Assembly: GCF_036961565.1 (NCBI RefSeq) | Contig: NZ_JBAMDD010000011.1 | Coordinates: forward strand, 1-64,000 | Length of the DNA: 64,000 nt | DNA from: Chitinimonas sp036961565 | GTDB lineage: Bacteria > Pseudomonadota > Gammaproteobacteria > Burkholderiales > Chitinimonadaceae | Direction: 5' to 3' | Shown: positions 45,071 to 54,261 of the stretch, in pieces | Numbering within the stretch: the stretch's first letter is position 1 | Layout of the letters: each line of letters opens with the position of its first letter | Made by a program: the position numbers and the translations under genes | Notes under the pieces: model-generated | Seen by the model: only the letters and a program-made list of their open reading frames with translations | Databases searched by the model: none | What the model was told of the DNA's origin: nothing

Positions 45071-45694
45071 TCAAATCAGCGGGGACTCCACCACCTCGTA
45101 GCAACCACTGCCTTCGTCGTAGCTGATGATGGTGGCCACCGAACCCTTGACCAGACCGTTGGGCGCAGCGGCCCTGACCCGGATGGCGATGGCTGTACCC
45201 TCGGTTTCCACATTGGCCTGGCCAAAGCGCTCATCCACCTTCAGGGTGGTGATCTGGCAGCTCAGCCCCACCAGGCTGGCATTGCCCCGGGCGTTGTGTT
45301 CCACAAACAGACCACGCATGGGGCGCAGCGCGCGTGCGGTGACAAATACGGCAGCCGCCAGGGCCACGATCAGCACCACTGTACCGGCCAGCAGCGTCAT
45401 CCAGCCCGGCATCCAGAACAGCAGGTAGCGGTCTGCCAGGTAGCACAGCAACCAGGCAATCAGCACCACCAGGCTAATCACGACGGAGAACGGCACGCCG
45501 GTCAGGCCAAAGGCCACCACATAGCTGGCGATCTGCCCTAGTTCGCTAGGGTCGGCATCCAGATCGACATCCAAGGCATCCAGGTCCAGCAGCCCGAACA
45601 GCGCCAGCACCCAATAGATCAGCAGCACGCCCAGCAATACCGTCAGCAGATTGGTGGGGTAGCTGGCCAGTGTGGTCGTGATTACATCAAGCAT
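45071..45694 (-). CDS. yqiJ: YqiJ-like membrane protein with NfeD-type OB fold
   Basis: Protein of 207 residues. Three transmembrane segments (about 15-37, 55-88 and 95-120) precede a cytoplasmic or periplasmic beta-barrel tail (about 130-207, LVGLSCQITTLKVDERFGQANVETEG), the OB fold of NfeD-like partners of flotillins. An acidic LDLDALDVDLDADPSE segment lies between helices one and two. NfeD proteins stabilise flotillin assemblies, and the gene lies directly upstream of the flotillin gene, as expected. AGGACA upstream supports the start. Confidence 0.85.
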   Translation of the reverse strand: MLDVITTTLASYPTNLLTVLLGVLLIYWVLALFGLLDLDALDVDLDADPSELGQIASYVVAFGLTGVPFSVVISLVVLIAWLLCYLADRYLLFWMPGWMTLLAGTVVLIVALAAAVFVTARALRPMRGLFVEHNARGNASLVGLSCQITTLKVDERFGQANVETEGTAIAIRVRAAAPNGLVKGSVATIISYDEGSGCYEVVESPLI

Positions 45695-45730
45695 CTTGTT
45701 ATTGTCCTATGTCATGCGCGCCATACCGCA

Positions 45731-46060
45731 TCAAGGCGGCGGCGGGTGGCGCTGGGCAAAGGCGATCAGCTCCGCCGTCACCCGCTCCTTGATGGCCAGC
45801 CTGTCCTCGGCCGCCAGGCCAAAGCGGGCACCCAATGCATGGTAGTCCGCCTCGGCCAGCGACACCGTCAAACGTGGCCGCTTGGGGCGGGTGGATACGG
45901 GCAGGTTCAACACCTGCCGTATCTGATCCGACGGTGACAGCTCATTGCGATAGGCGGCATAACGCACCGCACGCAGCACCGCCTCCTCCACATCGAATGC
46001 CACCTGCACCGCCTTGATGGCCGGCTCGGCCTCGCCCCAGCGTGCCGGTACCTTAGGCAT
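45731..46060 (-). CDS. small protein with possible ribbon-helix-helix fold
   Basis: A 109-residue protein that I cannot place in a named family. Residues 17-52 (AVQVAFDVEEAVLRAVRYAAYRNELSPSDQIRQVLNL) look like a ribbon-helix-helix unit: a short beta strand, a helix, a turn with SPSDQIR, and a second helix. A second weaker copy may follow (PRLTVSLAEADYHALGARFGL). The protein is basic in the middle and ends in PPPP. It overlaps the pspA stop by eight bases, so it is translated with pspA. As the only DNA-binding-like protein of the operon it could be the repressor acting on the twin palindromes at 47284. This is inference. Confidence 0.55.
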   Translation of the reverse strand: MPKVPARWGEAEPAIKAVQVAFDVEEAVLRAVRYAAYRNELSPSDQIRQVLNLPVSTRPKRPRLTVSLAEADYHALGARFGLAAEDRLAIKERVTAELIAFAQRHPPPP

Positions 46061-46769
46061 CGCTCGGCGCATCCGCAGGGGCCGCACGACGGGCAGCAAT
46101 CCGCGCCAGCACCGCATCGCGCCGGCCAGCGTTCTCACCTATGCCGGCCGCTTCCAGCTTGCGCTCCAGCGCCTGCCCGCCTATCTCATTGTCCAGCTCG
46201 GCCGCCGCCGTCATCCGGTCGGCCAGATCCTGCTGGCGCTGCTTGATGCGCTCCAGCGACTCCCTGGCCGACAGCAGCTTGGAGCCGCCCGAGCCCATGC
46301 TGTGCGAGATAGACTGCGTCGCCCGATGCACGCTCTCGGTGGTCCTGGCCATCACCAGCTCGCGCTCATGCTCGCGCACCTTGGCCTCGGCCTGCTTGAT
46401 CAGCTCCTTCAGCCTGGCAATGCTGGCGGCGAATTCCGTGCGGGCCTGCTGCTGTGCTGCCAGCTCGGTCTCCAGCGCCACGATGCGGTCTGCCACTTCC
46501 AGTGCCAGGGCATCTTCGCCCTTGTCCATGGCGGCCACGGCGTGGTTCTCGAAGCGGCCCATCTCAGCTGCCAGCCGCTCGATCTCGCGCCCGGCCTGCA
46601 TTTCCTTGGCCATCACCATGGTCAGGTCCTGCCTGGCTTGGGTCAGGGCATGGCGGGCATCGGTGATTTCCTGCTCGTAGATGCGGGTGCCGTTGGCATC
46701 CACCACCGCCTCGCCCAACTCACGCACACTGCCGCGTACTGCCGTAACGATCTTGTTGAAGATAGACAT
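46053..46769 (-). CDS. PspA/IM30 (ESCRT-III-like) family protein
   Basis: Coiled-coil membrane-repair protein of 238 residues. It begins MSIFNKIVTAVRGSVRELGEAVVD, the amphipathic helix that binds stressed membranes, followed by nearly continuous helix, with the family's helical hairpin near 25-140 (EQEITDARHALTQARQDL). The C-terminal end is alanine-rich. The neighbouring DUF2170 gene makes it the YjfJ-type branch rather than classical PspA of the pspABC operon. GAAGGAGCG stands before the ATG. It lies 18 bases after the DUF2170 gene. Confidence 0.9.
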   Translation of the reverse strand: MSIFNKIVTAVRGSVRELGEAVVDANGTRIYEQEITDARHALTQARQDLTMVMAKEMQAGREIERLAAEMGRFENHAVAAMDKGEDALALEVADRIVALETELAAQQQARTEFAASIARLKELIKQAEAKVREHERELVMARTTESVHRATQSISHSMGSGGSKLLSARESLERIKQRQQDLADRMTAAAELDNEIGGQALERKLEAAGIGENAGRRDAVLARIAARRAAPADAPSDA

Positions 46770-46787
46770 GATGACGCTCCTTCTCGC

Positions 46788-47201
46788 TTACTTCAGATAC
46801 TCGGCAAACGCATCCAGCGCATCCACCGCGTTTTCGCTGAGGGTAGCCAGCTCCTGCGCCAGCTCCTCGGCACGGGATTGACGCGACAGCGCGCCATACA
46901 CCACGAACCAGCCCTCCACCCGCGCAAACGACGATAGCGGCATGGGGATGTTCAAATCCAGCAGCGCCTCCAACAGCGCCACCCGGCGCTCTGCCAGCAC
47001 CTCTTTGTCGTGCCAGAGATAGCAGATGCAGATGATCTGTTCGCCGCTATGGGTCAGGTAGATGGGCAGCTCCTCACGCCCGGCCAGCGTGGCCTGCACC
47101 ACCTCCACCTCGCCCGGTATCGGCTGCCACTCCACGGTCAGCCCATAGACCGCCTCGGCAATGCGCGCGGCTGTTTCCATCCTGCTTTGAAACTCGGTCA
47201 T
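46788..47201 (-). CDS. yjfI: DUF2170 (YjfI-like) protein, first gene of the stress operon
   Basis: Cytoplasmic alpha/beta protein of 137 residues of the DUF2170 family, which in E. coli (YjfI) stands directly before the PspA homologue YjfJ. Blocks: PIYLTHSGEQIICICYLWHDKEV and LDLNIPMPLSSFARVEGWFVVYGAL. Its fold has been compared with YbjN/type III chaperone-like proteins; the function is not known. GAGGTGGG lies before the ATG. The 5' region holds two tandem palindromes and a terminator of the preceding gene, so transcription of the operon starts here. Confidence 0.85.
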   Translation of the reverse strand: MTEFQSRMETAARIAEAVYGLTVEWQPIPGEVEVVQATLAGREELPIYLTHSGEQIICICYLWHDKEVLAERRVALLEALLDLNIPMPLSSFARVEGWFVVYGALSRQSRAEELAQELATLSENAVDALDAFAEYLK

Positions 47202-47283
47202 TTCCCACCTCTTCTACCTGCGGCCATCGGTGCGCGCCTGTCGCGTCCTGCTGATGGCCGTGTGTGCTGAAGTTAGGATTTTC

Positions 47284-47311
47284 GACATAAAATGTCAAGA
47301 CATAAAATGTC
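47284..47311. promoter_or_regulatory. twin palindromic operators upstream of the stress operon
   Basis: Two exact copies of the palindrome GACATAAAATGTC (47284-47296 and 47299-47311) separated by two bases, that is with a 15-bp period. They lie 83-110 bases upstream of the DUF2170 start codon and are the most AT-rich spot in a GC-rich neighbourhood. The arrangement fits a dimeric repressor or activator binding side by side. Confidence 0.75.
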
Positions 47312-47356
47312 ACACACCCACAACAGCCCCCTGCCAGGCGACCGGCGGTGGCCCAG

Positions 47357-47390
47357 AAAACAAAACGGGCCGGTGTATACACCGGCCCGT
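47357..47390 (-). terminator. rho-independent terminator of the diguanylate cyclase gene
   Basis: 26-base perfect palindrome (ACGGGCCGGTGTA and its complement), followed on the minus strand by TTTGTTTT. It is 22 bases downstream of the cyclase stop codon and isolates the stress operon from it. Confidence 0.88.
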
Positions 47391-47411
47391 GGCTAGACTG
47401 TGATGGCGCGA

Positions 47412-48368
47412 CTAGTCGGAAAAGATCACCTGATCACGGCCACTGTTCTTGGCCTGGTACATGGCTTCATCAGCCCGTATCAGCATGGCATGGCCGTTTT
47501 CGTCCTGCTTCAGCTGCGCCACACCGGTCGAGAAGCGGATGTCGATATGCTGGCTGTGATGGAAGAAGGGCGTCTTGGCGTTGACCTGGCGCAGGCGGTC
47601 CACCAGGAAGCGTGCGCCGTTCAAGTCGGTTTCGGGCAGCAGCACCAGGAACTCCTCGCCACCGTAACGCACCAGCACATCACTCTCGCGCAGCACTGCC
47701 TTGGCTATGCTGGAGAAATGCATCAGCACCTTATCGCCCACCAGGTGGCCGAATCTATCGTTTACCTGCTTGAACTCGTCCAGATCCAGTATGCCTACCG
47801 TCAGCGGTAGATTGGCACGACGGGCGCGCTTCACTTCACGGGTCAGCAGATGCTCCAGGCCCTGGCGGTTGAGCGCCCCGGTCAATGGATCCTGCTCCAG
47901 CGTCTTGCGGTTGATGGCGAGGTCGGACTGTATCTTGTCCATGGTCGCCTTCAGTTCCTGCAGGTCACGATGCGAGGCATTCACCGTCTGGCGGACCGTG
48001 CCGGTGGATTCGATCAAGGTGCTCAACACCTGTTCCAGCGTGTCGGCATCGTGGCTGCTGCGCAGGGCATCCAGCGACTGATCCATGACCTCGCTGCCAC
48101 GCAACAGGTCTTCCAGCAGCACTTCCGAGGTCTCGCTCATGCCGTCGAGCACGTCTGAAACACGGAACAGCACCTGATACGCACTCTTCAATTCCTCGTC
48201 GCTTTTATCCGTGGGGGACTTGATTGCGGCAATGGCGTTGTAGAATTTCGTATAGTTTTCCGGTGTCGGCGGCAAACCCAGCTCGGCAAGGCGCTTGAGC
48301 GCAATGCGGGCGATATCCGACGGCGTCAGAGTGGGTGACTGGGAAGGCGTCATCGAGCGTTCGTTCAT
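47412..48368 (-). CDS. GGDEF diguanylate cyclase
   Basis: Protein of 318 residues without a transmembrane segment. The N-terminal half (about 15-155) is helical (LTPSDIARIALKRLAELGLPPTPENYTKFYNAI, the DUF484-like/'pathway-specific' helical input seen in several betaproteobacterial cyclases) and may sense a partner or dimerise. The C-terminal GGDEF domain (about 160-318) contains DPLTGALNR, the active-site RYGGEEF and DEAMYQAKNSGRDQV, so it should make cyclic di-GMP. No RxxD inhibitory site is obvious upstream of GGEEF. The 69-base gap to mpl must hold two divergent promoters. Confidence 0.9.
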   Translation of the reverse strand: MNERSMTPSQSPTLTPSDIARIALKRLAELGLPPTPENYTKFYNAIAAIKSPTDKSDEELKSAYQVLFRVSDVLDGMSETSEVLLEDLLRGSEVMDQSLDALRSSHDADTLEQVLSTLIESTGTVRQTVNASHRDLQELKATMDKIQSDLAINRKTLEQDPLTGALNRQGLEHLLTREVKRARRANLPLTVGILDLDEFKQVNDRFGHLVGDKVLMHFSSIAKAVLRESDVLVRYGGEEFLVLLPETDLNGARFLVDRLRQVNAKTPFFHHSQHIDIRFSTGVAQLKQDENGHAMLIRADEAMYQAKNSGRDQVIFSD

Positions 48369-48437
48369 TTATCGTCAACCACTTATATTACCAGAGCTTC
48401 GCGCAACTGAGCCGGGGCGATCGCAAAACAGGACTCT

Positions 48438-49826
48438 ATGCACATCCATATTCTTGGCATCTGTGGCACCTTCATGGGCGGTATCGCCCAGCTTGCTCGC
48501 GCCACCGGCCACACCGTGACAGGCTGCGATGCCAATGTCTACCCACCCATGAGCACCCAGCTCGAAGCAGCTGGTATACAACTCATTGAAGGCTACTCGC
48601 CCGAACAGATCAATCTCAAGGCTGATATTTACGTTATCGGCAATGTGGTGACGCGCGGTAATCCGCTGATGGAAGCCATACTGGACGCCGGCCTGCCCTA
48701 TGTTTCCGGCCCGCAATGGCTGGCCGAGCATGTGTTGCGCAATCCGGCGCAACCCCTATGGGTACTGGCTGTGGCCGGCACCCACGGCAAGACCACCACC
48801 ACCTCCATGCTGGCCTGGATACTGGAATACGCCGGGCTGGCGCCAGGCTTTCTGGTGGGTGGCGTGCCCGAGAACTTCGGCGTATCAGCCCGCCTGCCCG
48901 GCGAACCACGGCAGGAACCCGGCGGCCGCTCGCCTTTCTTTGTGATAGAGGCCGATGAATACGACACCGCTTTCTTCGACAAACGGTCCAAGTTCGTCCA
49001 CTACCGGCCCCGTACTGCCATCCTCAACAACCTCGAATTCGACCACGCCGACATCTTTGCCGACCTGGCCGCCATCGAAACCCAGTTCCACCACCTGGTC
49101 CGCACCATACCCAGCCAGGGCCTGATCGTGGCCAATGGCCGCGAGGACAGCCTGGAGCGGGTGCTCAAGCGCGGTTGCTGGTCGCCGGTGGCACGGTTCG
49201 GCGGTGCCGAGGGCTGGCAGGTCGGCGCGGTACACGACGATGGTTTCGACATTATCCTCGACGGCGTCCCGCAAGGTCGCCTGCGCTGGGATCTGATGGG
49301 CGAGCACAACCAGCTCAACGCCCTCGCTGCCCTGGCCGCTGCCCGCCATGTGGGTGTCACGCCCGAAGTCGGCATCGCCGCCCTGGCCGGCTTCCGCAAC
49401 GTCAAGCGCCGCATGGAGGTACGCGGCACCGTCCATGGCGTGACCGTCTACGACGATTTTGCCCACCACCCCACCGCCATCGCCACCACCGTGGCCGGCC
49501 TGCGGCAGAAAATAGGCCGGTCACGCATCCTGGCCGTACTGGAGCCACGTTCCAACACCATGAAGCTGGGCACCATGAAGCAAGCGCTGCCCGCCAGCCT
49601 GAGCGAAGCCGACAGAGTGTACTGCTACGGCGCCAACCTGGGCTGGGACGCCGCCGAGGCCCTGGCACCCATGGGTGAAATCGCCCAGGCCCACGATGAT
49701 TTGACTAAGCTGGTAGCAGCGGTCGCGGCCGAAGCGCGGCCTGGCGATCATGTATTGGTCATGAGCAATGGCGGTTTCGGTGGCATACACCAGAAGCTGC
49801 TGGCAGCCTTCGAAACCCGAGGATAA
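48438..49826 (+). CDS. mpl: UDP-N-acetylmuramate:L-alanyl-gamma-D-glutamyl-meso-diaminopimelate ligase
   Basis: Murein-recycling ligase of 462 residues that attaches the salvaged tripeptide to UDP-MurNAc. The Mur-ligase core is clear: IHILGICGTFMGGIAQLAR at the N-terminus (the CGTFMG form is Mpl, not MurC), ATP loop AVAGTHGKTTTTSM (about 112-125), FVIEADEYDTAFFDKRSKF, LEFDHADIFADL, GEHNQLNALAA and VYDDFAHHPTAI. AGGA precedes the ATG. It starts the rightward unit mpl-CNB-DUF1697. Confidence 0.97.
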   Translation: MHIHILGICGTFMGGIAQLARATGHTVTGCDANVYPPMSTQLEAAGIQLIEGYSPEQINLKADIYVIGNVVTRGNPLMEAILDAGLPYVSGPQWLAEHVLRNPAQPLWVLAVAGTHGKTTTTSMLAWILEYAGLAPGFLVGGVPENFGVSARLPGEPRQEPGGRSPFFVIEADEYDTAFFDKRSKFVHYRPRTAILNNLEFDHADIFADLAAIETQFHHLVRTIPSQGLIVANGREDSLERVLKRGCWSPVARFGGAEGWQVGAVHDDGFDIILDGVPQGRLRWDLMGEHNQLNALAALAAARHVGVTPEVGIAALAGFRNVKRRMEVRGTVHGVTVYDDFAHHPTAIATTVAGLRQKIGRSRILAVLEPRSNTMKLGTMKQALPASLSEADRVYCYGANLGWDAAEALAPMGEIAQAHDDLTKLVAAVAAEARPGDHVLVMSNGGFGGIHQKLLAAFETRG

Positions 49827-49828
49827 CC

Positions 49829-50341
49829 ATGCAGAACAACGATGCCCTGGTACAGCGACTGGTTCAATCGGTGCGCTTGTTTGGCGGTTTTACCGCCGAA
49901 GAAGCCCGCCAGTATCTCGCCGCCTGCCAGTTCGAGCAGCACCCGGCCGGCAAGCGCCTGCTGAACGAAGGCGAAGACGGCAGCGAGCTCTACGTACTGC
50001 TGTCCGGTACGGTAGCCGTCAACCGCTTCGCCGGCATCACCGAGCACGAGCTGACCCGGCTGGGGCCGGGCGAGACCTTTGGTGAGCTCGCCCTGATTGA
50101 TTTCGGCTGGCGCTCTGCCAGCGTGGTGGCCATAGACGATGTGCGGGTGCTGGTATTCAAGCGTGCCAGCATGCCGCGCCTGGCCGGGCTGGAAACCAAG
50201 CTCTACCGCAACCTGGCCATCATGATGGCAGGCCGATTGCGCGAAACCGACGCCAGGCTGGCCGAGATGGCCGAGCAGAGCCAGGAGAAGCAAGCCTTCG
50301 AAAAGCTGGCCAGCGAGACCCAGCGCTACTTTGTCGGCTAG
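49829..50341 (+). CDS. cyclic nucleotide-binding domain protein
   Basis: Single cNMP-binding domain of 170 residues. The phosphate-binding cassette is FGELALIDFGWRSASV with the Glu and Arg-Ser-Ala that contact the cyclic nucleotide, preceded by GSELYVLLSGTVAV. There is no DNA-binding helix-turn-helix, so it is not a Crp-like regulator; it may be an effector that interacts with another protein. GAGGA six bases before the ATG, two bases after mpl, so translation is coupled to the ligase gene. Whether it binds cAMP or cyclic di-GMP is not visible. Confidence 0.85.
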   Translation: MQNNDALVQRLVQSVRLFGGFTAEEARQYLAACQFEQHPAGKRLLNEGEDGSELYVLLSGTVAVNRFAGITEHELTRLGPGETFGELALIDFGWRSASVVAIDDVRVLVFKRASMPRLAGLETKLYRNLAIMMAGRLRETDARLAEMAEQSQEKQAFEKLASETQRYFVG

Positions 50342-50375
50342 GGTCTTGACCCAGCCAACTCTGCCAGTCACCACC

Positions 50376-50915
50376 ATGCCCCGCCAGATCGCCTTTCTTC
50401 GCGCCATCAATGTCGGTGGCCACAATGTCAGGATGGAAGACCTGCGCCGGCACCTGTCGGCCCTGGGCCTGACGGGCGTGGAGACCTTTATCGCCAGCGG
50501 CAATGTCATCTTTGATCGCGACGAGCGCCCAGCCCTTGAGCTTGAACAGGCCATCGCCCTGCATCTGCAGCAGACGCTGGGCTACGAAGTAGCCACCTTT
50601 GTCCGCAGCGATGCCGAAGTGGCCGCCATCGCCAGCCATCCGGCTTTCGAGATGGCCAGGGCAGGCAGCGGCCCACTGGCGGTCTGCCTGTTGGCCCAGC
50701 CCATGAGCCCTGCGCAACAGGCCACCCTGCTGGCCATGCGCAACGAACACGACGATTTCCACATACATGGCCGCGAGGTGTATTGGCTGCGCCGACAACA
50801 ACCCAGCGAGTCGGAATTCAGCAATAGGCTGTTCGAGAAGACATGCAAGCTCAAGACTACCCTGCGCGGTATCAGCACACTGCAGAAACTGGCGGCAAAA
50901 TACCCAGCCGCTTGA
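50376..50915 (+). CDS. DUF1697 family protein
   Basis: Cytoplasmic protein of 179 residues: IAFLRAINVGGHNVRMEDLRRHL and TFIASGNVIFD at the N-terminus, a central VATFVRSDAEVAAIA and the C-terminal FEKTCKLKTTLRGISTLQKLA. All are standard for DUF1697, a widespread family of unknown function. The start ATG at 50376 fits the family; 35 bases after the preceding gene. Confidence 0.88.
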   Translation: MPRQIAFLRAINVGGHNVRMEDLRRHLSALGLTGVETFIASGNVIFDRDERPALELEQAIALHLQQTLGYEVATFVRSDAEVAAIASHPAFEMARAGSGPLAVCLLAQPMSPAQQATLLAMRNEHDDFHIHGREVYWLRRQQPSESEFSNRLFEKTCKLKTTLRGISTLQKLAAKYPAA

Positions 50916-51024
50916 TCACCAGCGGTACGGCCGGCTAAAGTAGGGAACTCTGGGTGCAGCAAACGCCTCGCCGCGTTTGTTGGCGCCCCACCGCCACACC
51001 TCATTGCAAAGAAAGGAGGTCAAT

Positions 51025-51111
51025 ATGGTTCTGTCTTCGTGCACCGTCTGGTTCGCACGCCTTTATGGCATGTACGCCCGCTCCTGCCCCATTTCTGTCG
51101 CGTTGCGATAG
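51025..51111 (+). CDS. 28-codon leader ORF upstream of the ABC-F gene
   Basis: The exact Shine-Dalgarno AAAGGAGGT ends four bases before an ATG that opens a 28-codon frame ending in TAG, 129 bases before the ABC-F start. The peptide contains two cysteines, several aromatic residues and four arginines. It is far better equipped for translation than the ABC-F gene itself. Leader peptides of this kind control several antibiotic-resistance ABC-F genes by ribosome stalling, so this may be a sensor. Expression is not proven. Confidence 0.4.
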   Translation: MVLSSCTVWFARLYGMYARSCPISVALR

Positions 51112-51240
51112 TGGGTCGGAGCAAAGCCCTCATTCCTGCCGAAAAGCCCTTCTTCCGCTTTTCCTGAGTCCTTTCCCGACTCCTGTCGTCAGCGCTTGTG
51201 TTGATGTGGATGCCTGCATCCCAAAAATATGGCAAGAGCG

Positions 51241-52968
<1,728 letters not shown>

Positions 52969-53032
52969 CTGCCAAAAGACGAAAAGCGACACCTGGAGTC
53001 TTGGCAACCGGAATAGCTCAACGAATCATGTG

Positions 53033-53058
53033 CGCCGACAGTACGTCGGCGTTTTTTT
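53033..53058 (+). terminator. rho-independent terminator of the ABC-F gene
   Basis: CGCCGAC-AGTAC-GTCGGCG hairpin followed by seven T, 64 bases after the stop codon. Confidence 0.92.
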
Positions 53059-53067
53059 GAGCTGCCC

Positions 53068-53523
53068 TTAGTCTATGGGCCGGTCCCAAGCACCGCCGAG
53101 TATGTAGCTGATTCGATCGCGATCAAACGCAACCCAGGATGTCTTTCCTTGAAGTAGTGCGCCAAAGAACGAGTTATCGAGCTTGGCGACCATCTGCAGA
53201 AACGCCGTCCACTCCATGCCGACATAGCCGTTCTTGACCATCGGAGAGTCCTCGCATGTCGCGCTGGGAGCGAGAAGCTGACCATTTGGTCCGATCACAT
53301 ACTGCATTTTGAGGCAATCATTCGCTGTTGTGACGTACTGCTCCCCGACAGCGGCGCCCGCCGGAATCGAGGCCTTGTCGATGGGAACGAAGACCTGCTT
53401 ACCTTGCATGAGTGCGTAGAGCTCGCGAAAATCCTTGTCTGCCTGATGCTCAGCGACATCAAAGATAAGCTGCTCCAAGTCTCGCTCGGACGATGTCGGT
53501 TTCTTGTGAAGAAATGAAAACAT
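53068..53523 (-). CDS. hypothetical protein, SseB-like N-terminal region
   Basis: Protein of 151 residues. The part LEQLIFDVAEHQADKDFRELYALMQGKQVFVPI resembles the start of SseB-type proteins (a family first linked to type III secretion and serine sensitivity), but the match is weak. The remaining sequence has two cysteines and ends in GGAWDRPID. The start is taken at MFSFLHKKP; the open frame runs further upstream without support. Codon use and base composition are more AT-rich than in the neighbourhood, as for the next gene, which suggests that the two were acquired together. Confidence 0.6.
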   Translation of the reverse strand: MFSFLHKKPTSSERDLEQLIFDVAEHQADKDFRELYALMQGKQVFVPIDKASIPAGAAVGEQYVTTANDCLKMQYVIGPNGQLLAPSATCEDSPMVKNGYVGMEWTAFLQMVAKLDNSFFGALLQGKTSWVAFDRDRISYILGGAWDRPID

Positions 53524-53626
53524 AGGCCTAGACTCGGATTTGAATATCGATTGCCACGGGGAATGACGCGGTACCACGACTGTATTCAAGCACAGCGTCA
53601 TCTTGCTCGCCAGGCAGGCCCACCAA

Positions 53627-54172
53627 TTAGCATTTACCGCGACTCGGGCCACACCGCCTAGTCTGCCTAGGGGCGGAATCAGCTGTCCTGACAACCGCCA
53701 CAGCTAACTTGCAGGTACATTGGGAGCCAACCGCCAAGCGGTTTTGGTTTTTAGTCTCCGTACTTACACCTGCCGCTAATGCAGCCTTCGCCCACTGCAC
53801 AATGCCCTCTGCCTCCCGCTGCTCCGGCGCACTGTAGCTTTTGAGAAGATACCGCACTTTGCCTTGATACATACGCTGGGCCAGATAGGGCGCCAATGAG
53901 TGTAACTCTGGGCCAAGTGCATCAAACAAGACGAAGTACTCAAACGCTATTTGCGGCGGTTCCCCTGTGCCGGTTAACACCTTCGGATTCACGCCTACCC
54001 ACGTAATCTTTCCGTCGATTCCGTAGGCCTTGGGTTCGGCACCGATACCTCCTACACCAATGACTGCATCGTATTTGTAGGCTCGCACCATGCCCATGCA
54101 ACCATTCACCCCGAAAATACCGCGATCATCAGGATCGCCAGTATGAGTACGCTTATACGTCAGAATTTGCAT
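53627..54172 (-). CDS. hypothetical protein
   Basis: Protein of 181 residues of no family I can name. The N-terminal two thirds look globular: MQILTYKRTHTGDPDDRGIFG, CMGMVRAYKYDAVIGVGGIG, ITWVGVNPKVL and LAPYLAQRMYQGKVRYLLKSY. THTGDPD and DAVIGVGGIG are likely active or binding loops. The last 40 residues are basic and cysteine-containing and may be a late extension. GGAGGG lies eight bases before the ATG used. It neighbours the SseB-like gene on the same strand (103-base gap). Confidence 0.6.
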   Translation of the reverse strand: MQILTYKRTHTGDPDDRGIFGVNGCMGMVRAYKYDAVIGVGGIGAEPKAYGIDGKITWVGVNPKVLTGTGEPPQIAFEYFVLFDALGPELHSLAPYLAQRMYQGKVRYLLKSYSAPEQREAEGIVQWAKAALAAGVSTETKNQNRLAVGSQCTCKLAVAVVRTADSAPRQTRRCGPSRGKC

Positions 54173-54261
54173 AGACATCGCCCTCCAAAAAATACGGCCG
54201 CCCCCTGTCAGCTTAATCATTGAGATGACAACAGAATAGCAATCCGGGGCTCTTGCCTCGC

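Noticed and set aside
47202..47283. Sigma54 promoter for the pspA operon
   Set aside because: No GG-N10-GC element with the usual TGGCAC/TTGC boxes was seen, and no PspF-like gene is in the window.
50961..50978. AAACGC/GCGTTT hairpin as terminator after the DUF1697 gene
   Set aside because: Only 6-7 bp stem and no real T run; may be weak at best.
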